In this document: piece after piece, positions 48,704 through 56,070 of the stretch
How positions within the stretch are numbered: the stretch's first letter is position 1
Layout: the number at the start of each line of letters is the position of its first letter
From: Bacillus pumilus
GTDB taxonomy: Bacteria; Bacillota; Bacilli; Bacillales; Bacillaceae
Assembly (NCBI RefSeq): GCF_900186955.1
Contig: NZ_LT906438.1
Coordinates: 2,170,001 to 2,234,000 of the forward strand
Length of the DNA stretch: 64,000 nucleotides
Direction: 5' to 3'
Program-made: the position numbers and the translations under genes
The notes under the pieces: model-generated
Database searches by the model: none
Told to the model about the DNA's origin: nothing
The model's input: the letters and a program-made list of their open reading frames with translations, nothing else

Positions 48704-49501
48704 ATGAAGCAGCGTGACATACATACCTTTCTTCTCCGTTTCTTTCAGGCAAATCAATGCGACATACTAGAAGAAAGTGCTGGACATATGACCGTACAAC
48801 TAACCATCGATATGGATAAATTGATTATGAACCGCCCTTTTTATTGGCACTGGCTTGAAAAAACTGGTGGTGTTCCGGAGCCGCGGCAATTGACCCTCAT
48901 CACCGATCAAAAAAAAGTGGATGATACCATTGAGGGTGAATTTATCCACTTCGGCTCCCCTCGTTTATTTCAAATTTTCGAAGCTGTCAAACAGCAGGGC
49001 CGATTTATCCGTCTCTATGAACGAGTCACCCCTCTCATGGCCAACCAGATCGCACTCGAGCCCTGGCTTGGTCTCAATGTGAAAATTTCTTATCTCGCAG
49101 ATCGAAAGAAGGATAAGCTTTTATCACTAGGACTTCATCTAATACGCGGAGAAGTCGTTGAACAATTTCAAGAAAAGCTGGAAACCCGTGAGCTGTCATC
49201 TCAAATTCCCGATTACTGCTTTACGATGAGTACAATGATCAAGCCAGAAAGCGGCGTCAAACGGCTCTACAGTTTAATGGAGCATTACGCCCATGAGGAA
49301 CCAGATGATTGGGCGGTAAGAGCTGTTCAAAAATGGAAAGAAGACACTGAACTTTTAAACCAATTTTATGAAGGGACTTCAGACACGTCTGTAGAATATG
49401 AAATAGAAAGACAAGCACTCAAAACTTTATACGAACCAAAAATCAGTCTAACGATTGAAAATGGCGGACTTTTTTACTTACAGCAAAAAAGAGGAGGTTG
49501 A
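48704..49501 (+). CDS. yqhG: YqhG family protein
   Basis: 265 residues, soluble, without recognisable catalytic motifs. It matches YqhG in length and in following yqhH; the two are probably co-transcribed and may act together, but the function is unknown. ATG after AAAGGAGAGTTGATCA. Confidence 0.85.
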   Translation: MKQRDIHTFLLRFFQANQCDILEESAGHMTVQLTIDMDKLIMNRPFYWHWLEKTGGVPEPRQLTLITDQKKVDDTIEGEFIHFGSPRLFQIFEAVKQQGRFIRLYERVTPLMANQIALEPWLGLNVKISYLADRKKDKLLSLGLHLIRGEVVEQFQEKLETRELSSQIPDYCFTMSTMIKPESGVKRLYSLMEHYAHEEPDDWAVRAVQKWKEDTELLNQFYEGTSDTSVEYEIERQALKTLYEPKISLTIENGGLFYLQQKRGG

Positions 49502-49683
49502 CCTATAGGTCCCCTCCCTTTCATGTGACGTACAATTTTCGATCAGCCAAAAGCAACGTTTGTCTGTTTGTATTGGGCGGAAAAATGACGCAAGCAAACT
49601 ATGAGGTCTTACCACCTGTGTCTTTCCATTTCATGCGTTAAGTGCCTGAAATACATGATTCAGTATTTTAGGAGGGTATTTGT

Positions 49684-49848
49684 ATGGAAAAGAAAACGAA
49701 CATATTAGACAGTGAATGGGTTCAATTATTACTTGAAGCTCGTAAAGCAGGGCTAACAGTAGAAGAAGTCCGTCAATTCCTCAAATCAAGTGAAAAGTCC
49801 TCTGAGTCTCACCCTCTGGTAAGAAGTCATTCTATCAAACCTTTCTGA
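49684..49848 (+). CDS. sinI: SinR antagonist SinI
   Basis: 54 residues. The dimerisation helices DSEWVQLLLEARKAGLTVEE and VRQFLKSSEK and the C-terminal end RSHSIKPF match SinI. It binds SinR in a 1:1 complex and prevents it from repressing biofilm genes. The ATG (49684) is seven bases after GGAGGG. The N-terminus is shorter than in B. subtilis (57 residues). In B. subtilis it is activated by Spo0A~P; I found no exact TGTCGAA box in the 180 bases upstream. Confidence 0.95.
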   Translation: MEKKTNILDSEWVQLLLEARKAGLTVEEVRQFLKSSEKSSESHPLVRSHSIKPF

Positions 49849-49851
49849 ATG

Positions 49852-49860
49852 TGCTATAAT
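49852..49860 (+). promoter_or_regulatory. Extended -10 promoter of sinR
   Basis: TGCTATAAT at 49852-49860, only 22 bases before the sinR TTG and right after the sinI stop. It would give sinR its own promoter, as known in B. subtilis, with a very short leader. Confidence 0.6.
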
Positions 49861-49881
49861 ATCGAAAGGAAGGTGATGACA

Positions 49882-50232
49882 TTGATTGGCCAGCGTATTA
49901 AACAATACCGCAATGAAAAAGGCTACTCACTATCAGAACTGGCCGAAAAGGCTGGGGTAGCGAAGTCTTATTTAAGCTCAATAGAAAGAAACTTGCAAAC
50001 AAACCCCTCCATTCAATTTCTTGAAAAAGTCTCCGCTGTTCTGGACGTCTCGGTTCATACACTGTTACACGAAAAAGATGAAACCGAATACGATGGTCAA
50101 TTAGATAGTGAATGGGAAAAACTAGTTCGAGATGCAATGACATCAGGGGTTTCGAAAAAGCAATTTCGTGAATTTTTAGATTATCAAATCTGGAGAAAAA
50201 AAGCAAGAAGAGGAGTAAAGCGCACATTTTAG
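49882..50232 (+). CDS. sinR: Biofilm master repressor SinR
   Basis: 116 residues. N-terminal Xre-type helix-turn-helix (SLSELAEKAGVAKSYLSSIE) identical to B. subtilis, and a C-terminal SinI-binding/tetramerisation part (LDSEWEKLVRDAMTSGVSKK). The TTG at 49882-49884 after AAGGTGATGACA is used; it matches the B. subtilis start IGQRIKQYR, and a longer frame from 49849 runs through the promoter. The C-terminal tail (WRKKARRGVKRTF) differs from B. subtilis and is more basic. Confidence 0.96.
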   Translation: MIGQRIKQYRNEKGYSLSELAEKAGVAKSYLSSIERNLQTNPSIQFLEKVSAVLDVSVHTLLHEKDETEYDGQLDSEWEKLVRDAMTSGVSKKQFREFLDYQIWRKKARRGVKRTF

Positions 50233-50267
50233 CGCATACTCCTCCAATTGCTATGCAGAACTTGATA

Positions 50268-50297
50268 TCAGTCTAAAGACTGACTTTATTTTTTATC
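50268..50297 (+). terminator. Terminator of sinR
   Basis: TCAGTC / GACTGA stem followed by a T-rich stretch; it overlaps the last codon of the convergent tasA. Confidence 0.65.
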
Positions 50298-51086
50298 TTC
50301 GCTGTGTGCTTTTTCGTTTTCTTTCACGTAGCCTTTTTCATCCGTATGCTTTTTGGGATTGATCGTTAAACCATTCCACTGAGTCGCTTCGAAGGAAAGA
50401 TCAATTTGAATCGCATCGCCTTGGTATTTATTTTGGATATAGTGACCAGCTTTATCCTTCGTCTGGTCATTGACAAATTCAATGATCATTTCCATTTTAT
50501 CGTAATCAAACGGGTTCTTTGGTATGCCGTCATACTCTGGAGCCACTGTTCCATCAACAGTTGCTACATTAATCTTCCCACTTTCATGTAAAAACTTCTC
50601 ATCGACGGCATGACGAAGCTTTTCAAATGCAGTCTGATCCTGTTTTGCCGTTAGTTCATGCAAGTCAAGCAGGTTTGCAGCATCTAAGATAATATTTTTC
50701 GGATAACCATTTCCACCTTCGGCTCCAACCGTCAGAACACTCACCTGAAACTGACTGAGAAATTCTTCAGCTGTATTCTTACCGCCATTTTTCGAGGAAG
50801 CTCCATCTTGAAACTGGCTGTAATCAAGACTCATCAGCACTTGATTGATCGCAAGTGATCCTTTATTTTCAAAATTAAATTCTTTCTTGATGCGATCACC
50901 AGGTTTTAAGTTTGAAAGGTTGATGGCGCCGGAGTTCTCTTTTGCAGATAAATCCAGCTCTCCTGTCGAGTAGACCGCATTTGCCGTTTCTACATCGTTA
51001 AACGCCGCCCATGTCCCCCCACCAATTAATGCCAGGCCTAAAGCCCCTGATAATACACCTAAACGAATTGATCTTTTCTTTGCCAT
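50286..51086 (-). CDS. tasA: Biofilm matrix fibre protein TasA
   Basis: 266 residues of the camelysin/M73 family. Signal peptide of the SipW type (about 1-27, GVLSGALGLALIGGGTWAAF followed by NDVETANA). The mature domain contains LDLSAKENSGAINLSNLKPGD and IVEFVN-type beta segments. It forms the protein fibres of the biofilm. The C-terminus is Lys/Glu/His-rich. ATG at 51086 after AGGGGGTTCATTC. Third gene of tapA-sipW-tasA. A perfect 14-base palindrome lies in its upstream gap. Confidence 0.96.
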   Translation of the reverse strand: MAKKRSIRLGVLSGALGLALIGGGTWAAFNDVETANAVYSTGELDLSAKENSGAINLSNLKPGDRIKKEFNFENKGSLAINQVLMSLDYSQFQDGASSKNGGKNTAEEFLSQFQVSVLTVGAEGGNGYPKNIILDAANLLDLHELTAKQDQTAFEKLRHAVDEKFLHESGKINVATVDGTVAPEYDGIPKNPFDYDKMEMIIEFVNDQTKDKAGHYIQNKYQGDAIQIDLSFEATQWNGLTINPKKHTDEKGYVKENEKAHSEDKK

Positions 51087-51117
51087 GAATGAACCCCCTA
51101 ATAAATTGTTTTATTGA

Positions 51118-51131
51118 AACCTAATTAGGTT
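51118..51131. other. 14-base palindrome in the sipW-tasA gap
   Basis: AACCTAATTAGGTT, self-complementary, about 32 bases before the tasA ATG and not followed by a T run. It could be an RNA hairpin at the tasA 5' end or a protein-binding site. Confidence 0.45.
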
Positions 51132-51143
51132 ACAAACGAAAAT

Positions 51144-51716
51144 TTAAGCTTGTTCCTCTGACATCTGTAAATCGGCCGTGTGTCTTCGGTGTTTTGCAGC
51201 GCCTACAAAATGAAGAGTCGAATAAACGAGCAGCATCACACCTGGTATAATGAGCAGCAACGCGGTTCCAGCCGAAGTCCCTGCATACGAAAGAAGCTTT
51301 CCTGCATATGGAATGGTCACACCCGTATACTGCGCAGCCACCTGATCCGCTTTTACTAGCGTGCCGTCCTGATACATATTGTGGTCACCTTTCGTCTCAA
51401 AGGCTTTATTTGCTCCCTTTCCTTTCACCCCAACAATTCGGTGGGTCACATAAGACTGGTCCTGCTTCGTTTGAAATGTGATAATATCCCCTTTTTTAAG
51501 TGCCTCCGGTGAAGTCACTTCTTTTACGACAATGAGTGAGCCAGTCGAAAATTCTGGTTCCATTGAGCCAGATAATACTTGCTTGAATTGATAACCGAAA
51601 ATTTGAGGATCTCCCCCTGTAGTTCTTGATGACAATACGACAATAATACATGCAATCATCACCGTGAACACCACCACATAAAGAATACTTCCAGACATCT
51701 TCATCCATTTCTTCAT
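51144..51716 (-). CDS. sipW: ER-type signal peptidase SipW
   Basis: 190 residues. One N-terminal (about 8-30) and one C-terminal (about 150-172) membrane segment. Catalytic Ser51 in SGSMEPEF and His92 in YVTHRIVGV, the Ser-His pattern of archaeal/ER-type signal peptidases (no Lys dyad). It processes TasA and TapA. ATG at 51716 after AGAGGTC. 51 bases after tapA. Confidence 0.95.
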   Translation of the reverse strand: MKKWMKMSGSILYVVVFTVMIACIIVVLSSRTTGGDPQIFGYQFKQVLSGSMEPEFSTGSLIVVKEVTSPEALKKGDIITFQTKQDQSYVTHRIVGVKGKGANKAFETKGDHNMYQDGTLVKADQVAAQYTGVTIPYAGKLLSYAGTSAGTALLLIIPGVMLLVYSTLHFVGAAKHRRHTADLQMSEEQA

Positions 51717-51767
51717 GACCTCTTCTCCCCTTCGCCTATCATTGTTTCATTTAGAAGACAGCTCCAT

Positions 51768-52295
51768 TTAGGATGCCTTTTCTTGACACTTTGCGAGCTG
51801 CATATGTTTAGACCATATAAATGCTTCTCCAGATCCTTCAAAACCTTTAGGGTAATAGATTTTAAACACATAGATTCCATTCGTTTTTGCTTTATCTGTC
51901 GTGACAGTCGTTGTTTGTTGAGAAAGAAGGGACTGTATAGAGCCTTTTTCAAGAATATGACCATCTTGTAACGGCTTCTGCTCACTTTTCACTTTATGTA
52001 ATTCCCATTTCCATTCAGAGTGTGCAATAGGTTGTCCACTATTTTTTAATGTCATGCTCAAGCTTTGAGGCGCGCAGACTGTTCTTTTGATCATCGTTTG
52101 ATCAATGAGCTCCAAATGACTTCTATCCCATTTGGAAGTCTGACAATGCTGGTCCGTCTGTTCAAAATTTTCGCATGTTTTCATGACAAAATTTGAGTGC
52201 TCAATATCGTTAAAAGAAGCGTTCGTTTTTGAGATCAAGAGTGACGTGAAAATCAAACAAATGGCACAAAAAAGTACAAAGAACGACTGTTTCAT
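51768..52295 (-). CDS. tapA: TasA anchoring/assembly protein TapA, short form
   Basis: 175 residues. An N-terminal hydrophobic signal (about 5-22), the SipW-type junction NASFNDIEHS, and a double-disulfide domain (Cys in KTCENFEQTDQHC, TVCAPQS and LAKCQEK). KWKWELHK is conserved with B. subtilis. It nucleates and anchors TasA fibres. It stops just after LAKCQEKAS, where the 253-residue B. subtilis protein (my recollection) continues with a long acidic Lys/Glu tail. First gene of the operon, behind two SinR-type operators. Confidence 0.9.
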   Translation of the reverse strand: MKQSFFVLFCAICLIFTSLLISKTNASFNDIEHSNFVMKTCENFEQTDQHCQTSKWDRSHLELIDQTMIKRTVCAPQSLSMTLKNSGQPIAHSEWKWELHKVKSEQKPLQDGHILEKGSIQSLLSQQTTTVTTDKAKTNGIYVFKIYYPKGFEGSGEAFIWSKHMQLAKCQEKAS

Positions 52296-52312
52296 TCATT
52301 CTCCAACTCCTT

Positions 52313-52336
52313 GAACGATTGTTCTTTAATAAGAAC
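52313..52336. promoter_or_regulatory. SinR operator, proximal to tapA
   Basis: GTTCTTTAATAAGAAC at 52321-52336 is a near-perfect inverted repeat of the SinR half-site GTTCT; a further GAAC half-site at 52313-52316 forms GAAC-N4-GTTC with it. It lies between the -10 (52347-52352) and the tapA start. Confidence 0.75.
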
Positions 52337-52346
52337 GATTACATAC

Positions 52347-52352
52347 AGTATA
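52347..52352 (-). promoter_or_regulatory. -10 element of the tapA promoter
   Basis: TATACT on the minus strand, between the two SinR operators. No strong -35 is seen at 17 bases, suggesting that an activator may be needed. Confidence 0.5.
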
Positions 52353-52395
52353 AGGAAATACCTATAAAACCCAAAACGTCAAATTAGTCCATTTT

Positions 52396-52411
52396 GTTCT
52401 TAAACAAGAAT
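52396..52411. promoter_or_regulatory. SinR operator, distal to tapA
   Basis: GTTCTTAAACAAGAAT, a second inverted pair of SinR half-sites, 75 bases upstream of the first. Confidence 0.7.
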
Positions 52412-52546
52412 GATTACGAGAAAATTCTTCCATTTTCTCATTCTTTCGCCGTATTCAATATTTTTTTGTGTGACATTTGTACTTCTTAAAAATTTACATA
52501 AAAGTGCAGCATTTGGTCAGAATAATAGCAGGTGAGGTGATGTGAA

Positions 52547-52873
52547 GTGAAATATGGAAAGATGATAATCATGCTCAGTTTACTGTTGGGTCCTATGATA
52601 CAAGACGCCAATCCTGCGGATGCGAGAGGTTTCACTGCCGCCGCAGATCAATGGGAAACGCGGGCAGTCAAAGAAGCAAAGAAACGATATCCGCTAACGC
52701 AAGTCTTATTCAAACAAAAAGTATGGGACCGTCATCGTGAGAAGGAATCTGTGAAACAGTATCATATTACGTTAAAAGACCACACCAAAGAATTTGGGGT
52801 ATTTGTCACTATTTCTTATAACCCTTACTCAAACAAGGTCAATAAAGTGATTGTTGTGGAAGAATACAGCTAA
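52547..52873 (+). CDS. yqzG: Secreted DUF3889 protein YqzG
   Basis: 108 residues with a signal peptide (about 1-27, KMIIMLSLLLGPMIQDANPADA) and a compact domain (WETRAVKEAKKRYPLTQVLFKQ...KEFGVFVTISYNPYSNKVNK). It matches B. subtilis YqzG in sequence and place. The function is unknown; it is probably exported. GTG start (52547) six bases after GAGGTGA. Confidence 0.88.
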   Translation: MKYGKMIIMLSLLLGPMIQDANPADARGFTAAADQWETRAVKEAKKRYPLTQVLFKQKVWDRHREKESVKQYHITLKDHTKEFGVFVTISYNPYSNKVNKVIVVEEYS

Positions 52874-52880
52874 TGGGGCA

Positions 52881-52909
52881 TAAAAAAACCGCCTGCTGGC
52901 GGCTTTTTA
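52881..52909. terminator. Bidirectional terminator between yqzG and yqzE
   Basis: CCGCC / GGCGG stem with seven A on the left and five T on the right; it overlaps the yqzE stop. Confidence 0.88.
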
Positions 52910-53101
52910 CTTTTGTCGATGTCGCTTACGTTTTTTTAGCATCATTGAAAACCCAAACGGCAGAACCCCAAATAAACGCTGTGAAAATGGCGGTTTCGTT
53001 TCCATTCTCTCTTGTTTATGTTCTTTCCGTTCGTCACGTGGTGTATTCATATATTTAATGATTTCCTGTGTCATATATTTTACATAGTCATTTGTTTTCA
53101 A
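52907..53101 (-). CDS. yqzE: Small basic protein YqzE, next to the comG operon
   Basis: 64 residues: a polar N-terminal helix ([19 protein letters not shown]), a charged middle and a hydrophobic-basic end ([21 protein letters not shown]) that may touch the membrane. In B. subtilis yqzE is ComK-dependent and lies at the end of the comG transcript. The TTG at 53099-53101 after GAGGTGAATGTGC matches the B. subtilis start MKTNDY; an ATG two codons upstream is the alternative. Confidence 0.82.
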   Translation of the reverse strand: MKTNDYVKYMTQEIIKYMNTPRDERKEHKQERMETKPPFSQRLFGVLPFGFSMMLKKRKRHRQK

Positions 53102-53160
53102 GCACATTCACCTCTTCTTTCTTCAAGTGTTACCAGGAAGAGGATCATTTTATACACTGG

Positions 53161-53544
53161 CTATTCACGGTTTGCCCATTTCATGATTTCACGGGTCTTC
53201 CAATTCAGCACGAGTTCCCGTTCATCTGATAAACCATCTTTTGTTTTCACCCTGACTAACATGTGGATACGCTTTTTCTTTTGATCGCATGTTATCTTCT
53301 TTAATGTCACGCGGCCTTCTTCAGTGTGAATATGAGTTTGCTGCTGTTCACACAAACGATGGAATGTACGGGCAGCTTCACTCGCACCCACCCTGAAAAG
53401 CTGCTGTTTTTTATAAAACGAAATCGTCAGCTCTGCACTTCTCAGCTCTTTTTGAAACCCTATCGTCATCGCCCCTAGGATCAAGAGAAAAAATAGAATT
53501 GCAGCCAGTACATGCGGATAGATAAATCCTCCTTCCCTTTTCAC
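53161..53544 (-). CDS. comGG: Competence pilus protein ComGG
   Basis: 127 residues with one N-terminal hydrophobic helix (about 8-27, YPHVLAAILFFLLILGAM) and a C-terminal pseudopilin-like domain. ComGG is a minor pseudopilin of the DNA-uptake pseudopilus. Its start overlaps comGF by four bases. Sequence is poorly conserved; position fixes the identity. Confidence 0.88.
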   Translation of the reverse strand: MKREGGFIYPHVLAAILFFLLILGAMTIGFQKELRSAELTISFYKKQQLFRVGASEAARTFHRLCEQQQTHIHTEEGRVTLKKITCDQKKKRIHMLVRVKTKDGLSDERELVLNWKTREIMKWANRE

Positions 53545-53993
53545 GATGTAGGAACCACCCCTTTATATATGAAAAAAACAGCTTCATACACCTTACCAGA
53601 CTCATCTGTGACTTTAAGGATAGCTCTATGCTGATTTGTTCTCACGCGAAATTCTTTCACCTTTTGCAATAAAGGGAGATGGCCTGCTTGATCCATTCGC
53701 TTCCGAAGCATCTCTTGATATGGCTCAATCGTTACGACTCGCCCTTGATCAGATACATACTCTAACGCTTTACCTCCTTGCACCGATCGAACAGCCGTTG
53801 CTCGGCTTAATTCCTCATCTAATTGCAGAACAGTCTGTTTCCACTCCATTTGCGAAAATCGGTTAATCTCTTCAAAAGGACGGGCTTTCTCAGCTGTAGA
53901 AAAGATCAGTACACAGCCAAAAGAAAGGAACAAAAATAGCTGCAATTGCCATAAAGCCTGGACAAAGGTAAAACCTTGTTCACCGTTCAGCAA
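53541..53993 (-). CDS. comGF: Competence pilus protein ComGF
   Basis: About 150 residues. After LLNGEQ comes a pseudopilin-like N-terminus GFTFVQALWQLQLFLFLSFG, then a domain with RKRMDQAGHLPLLQKVKEFRV, matching ComGF. The start is uncertain: the TTG at 53991-53993 overlaps comGE by 14 bases and puts GFT near the N-terminus; the only ATG (54071) would overlap comGE by 92 bases. No strong ribosome site precedes either. Confidence 0.82.
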   Translation of the reverse strand: MLNGEQGFTFVQALWQLQLFLFLSFGCVLIFSTAEKARPFEEINRFSQMEWKQTVLQLDEELSRATAVRSVQGGKALEYVSDQGRVVTIEPYQEMLRKRMDQAGHLPLLQKVKEFRVRTNQHRAILKVTDESGKVYEAVFFIYKGVVPTS

Positions 53994-54297
53994 CCTGGTG
54001 AAAGCATATGGTCTGCTTTTTTTGTATGTTGTATGATACACATCCCTTCTCTTTACTCCAATTGAATACATATGTGATGTCGCCTCGCTTCTTTTTGACA
54101 GAAGATTTTGTACCCTCTATGAACGATTCATTCATCTGTTCATGCAAAATTTGATAAGCCTCAAGTTTGGCTCTTACTTCATTTTTCCCTATTATGATTT
54201 TTTCATAGGCCGGCATAAGCACAAGGGCTGCAAATAGGAAGATATGACAAGCAAACAGCGCTTCTATCGTACTAAACCCTCTATTGCTTTTGAACAT
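53980..54297 (-). CDS. comGE: Competence pilus protein ComGE
   Basis: 105 residues with the prepilin-type motif GFSTIEALFACHIFLFAALV near the N-terminus (processed by ComC before Phe) and a small C-terminal domain. Minor pseudopilin. Overlaps comGD by 17 bases and comGF by 14. Confidence 0.87.
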   Translation of the reverse strand: MFKSNRGFSTIEALFACHIFLFAALVLMPAYEKIIIGKNEVRAKLEAYQILHEQMNESFIEGTKSSVKKKRGDITYVFNWSKEKGCVSYNIQKKQTICFHQVAER

Positions 54298-54727
54298 GGA
54301 TTCGCCCGCTTCCTAAATAGATCGTGAGCTTATACGTTTGACTGCCAAATTGAATGATGAGAGACCCGCCGCTGCTTGGATGTCCGTTTACATTAAAATA
54401 GATACCTTGTGGAAATGTAGAAGCCTGAATGCTTCCCTTTTGTTGCTGAAAAGAAGCAATGACTTCGCCATCCTTTTGATCGATTACTTGATACGATACA
54501 TGTGGCGGATGGAATTCAACATATACACGTGTTTTTTTGACAAATGCAGTATTAGCAGCCAATTGAAAATCTTGTTTCATGATGTTCACTTGTTTTTTGG
54601 CTTCAGCGTCTTCTATTAAATTTGGGATTTTTACTCCTATGATCGACAATAGAATCGATAGAACCAGTAAGATCATTAGCTGTTCTATGAGGGTAAAACC
54701 CTTTTCATGAAAAATTAATTTATTCAT
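54281..54727 (-). CDS. comGD: Competence pilus protein ComGD
   Basis: 148 residues, prepilin motif EKGFTLIEQLMILLVLSILL at residues 8-27 and a GspH-like C-terminal domain. Minor pseudopilin. Overlaps comGC by eight bases. Confidence 0.92.
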   Translation of the reverse strand: MNKLIFHEKGFTLIEQLMILLVLSILLSIIGVKIPNLIEDAEAKKQVNIMKQDFQLAANTAFVKKTRVYVEFHPPHVSYQVIDQKDGEVIASFQQQKGSIQASTFPQGIYFNVNGHPSSGGSLIIQFGSQTYKLTIYLGSGRIHVQKQ

Positions 54728-55013
54728 GCTTCACATGGCCGTTTTGAATGACAATTGCTTTTCCATTAGGACACGTTAATCCCTTTTTAACATAGCCTTC
54801 TTTTTCTAATTCAGCTAAAGATGGTGTCTTGCCATCGTGCTCTAATTCATATGCCATCACCTGAGTGCTCACCATTGATTTAAGCCCTTCACAGCCCTTT
54901 GCTTGAATCGTTTGGTGGTGACGAGTAATATTCGGAATGGTAATAAGTAAAAGAATCGAAATCACAAGCATGACAATTAACATTTCTAACAGAGTAAATC
55001 CTTTATCATTCAT
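54720..55013 (-). CDS. comGC: Major competence pseudopilin ComGC
   Basis: 97 residues. The class III signal MNDKG|FTLLEMLIVML has the cleavage Gly5, Phe6 (N-methylated after cleavage) and Glu at +5. Two Cys (KGCEGLK and LTCPNGK) form the intramolecular disulfide known for ComGC. It is the main subunit of the pseudopilus that brings DNA to ComEA. ATG after GGAGGAGGGCAAAGAC. Confidence 0.96.
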   Translation of the reverse strand: MNDKGFTLLEMLIVMLVISILLLITIPNITRHHQTIQAKGCEGLKSMVSTQVMAYELEHDGKTPSLAELEKEGYVKKGLTCPNGKAIVIQNGHVKHE

Positions 55014-55029
55014 GTCTTTGCCCTCCTCC

Positions 55030-56070
55030 TTACACTTGCTCCATCAGTTGATACATTGGTAAAAGAATAGATAAATACACAATGAGTATAAGAATTGCCG
55101 TCAGTCCATAGATAACCGGCTGCAGCCACGACATCCATTTTTCAATTTTCAGCTCTGCATTCTCTAATAGAAATTGACTGTACGTGTACATTTCTCTTGC
55201 AAGCATCCCGCTCGCTTCACCATGCTCGATGACGGCTGCAAAACGTTTTTCAAAAAAAGGAGACAGGCTCACTTGATGTGCCATTCTCTCTCCTTTTCTT
55301 AACTCTTCAATCATCTGTTCTGATATTTCTTGAAGAAAGGGTAAGTAGCTTTGCTGCTTAAAAGCTAGCAAGCTCTCATACATCGATAATCCAGCCTGAA
55401 GCAGTCCGCTTAACTGTAGAGAGAAAAGATACGTATGCATCAGCCGCATTCCTTTATATAAAAAAGGAAACCTGCTGATCACCCTCAGCTTCTCAAGGGT
55501 AGATTTTTTCCTAAAAAAGAAAGCATAGTATCCAGTCAGACAGATACACACACAGCCGATGAGGAGGAGAGATACATGCAGCAATTGAAAGAGTCCAAAC
55601 ATACCTTGAATCAGCCATGACATTCGGGTATCCATCGAGGAGTACAAGAGAGAAAATTGAGGAATAATCATTTGCTGAACGAGTATGAGCACGATCAAAA
55701 CTGTAAAGATGAGGAAAATCGGGTAACGTAATATGCGTTTAAACGTATCTACCTGTTTAATTTTTTTCTCTAAAAACCGTGCGCTTTGTTCAAGTGCTTT
55801 TGCTAGACTTCCATGCTTTTCGGAGAAGCTTAAAATGGCGATGACTTCCCGCTGAAAATGGAGTCTTTCTAGCACCACATAAAAAGGCTCCCCTTCGAGC
55901 AGCCACTGAATGCCCGGTGCTAATTGTTGCTGCTGCTTGTTCGACAACTGGATATTCAACATCGTTAATGCCTCAATCAGTGTATATCCAGCCTGAATCA
56001 ATTGAGCAAGTTTTGATAGACATTCCGCTTGATCCTTTTTAGACCATGCTTTAGAGGCTTGCTTCTTCAT
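55030..56070 (-). CDS. comGB: Competence pilus assembly membrane protein ComGB
   Basis: 346 residues, GspF/PilC family, three membrane segments (about 113-133, 155-180, 318-340) and two F-type helical domains (QAGYTLIEALTML and QAGLSMYESLLAF). It is the inner-membrane platform for pseudopilus assembly. Overlaps comGA by 20 bases. Confidence 0.95.
   Translation of the reverse strand: MKKQASKAWSKKDQAECLSKLAQLIQAGYTLIEALTMLNIQLSNKQQQQLAPGIQWLLEGEPFYVVLERLHFQREVIAILSFSEKHGSLAKALEQSARFLEKKIKQVDTFKRILRYPIFLIFTVLIVLILVQQMIIPQFSLLYSSMDTRMSWLIQGMFGLFQLLHVSLLLIGCVCICLTGYYAFFFRKKSTLEKLRVISRFPFLYKGMRLMHTYLFSLQLSGLLQAGLSMYESLLAFKQQSYLPFLQEISEQMIEELRKGERMAHQVSLSPFFEKRFAAVIEHGEASGMLAREMYTYSQFLLENAELKIEKWMSWLQPVIYGLTAILILIVYLSILLPMYQLMEQV

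Noticed and set aside
49849..49881. Longer SinR N-terminus starting at ATG 49849
   Set aside because: These codons overlap the -10 element of the sinR promoter and the ribosome site; the TTG start matches the known SinR N-terminus.
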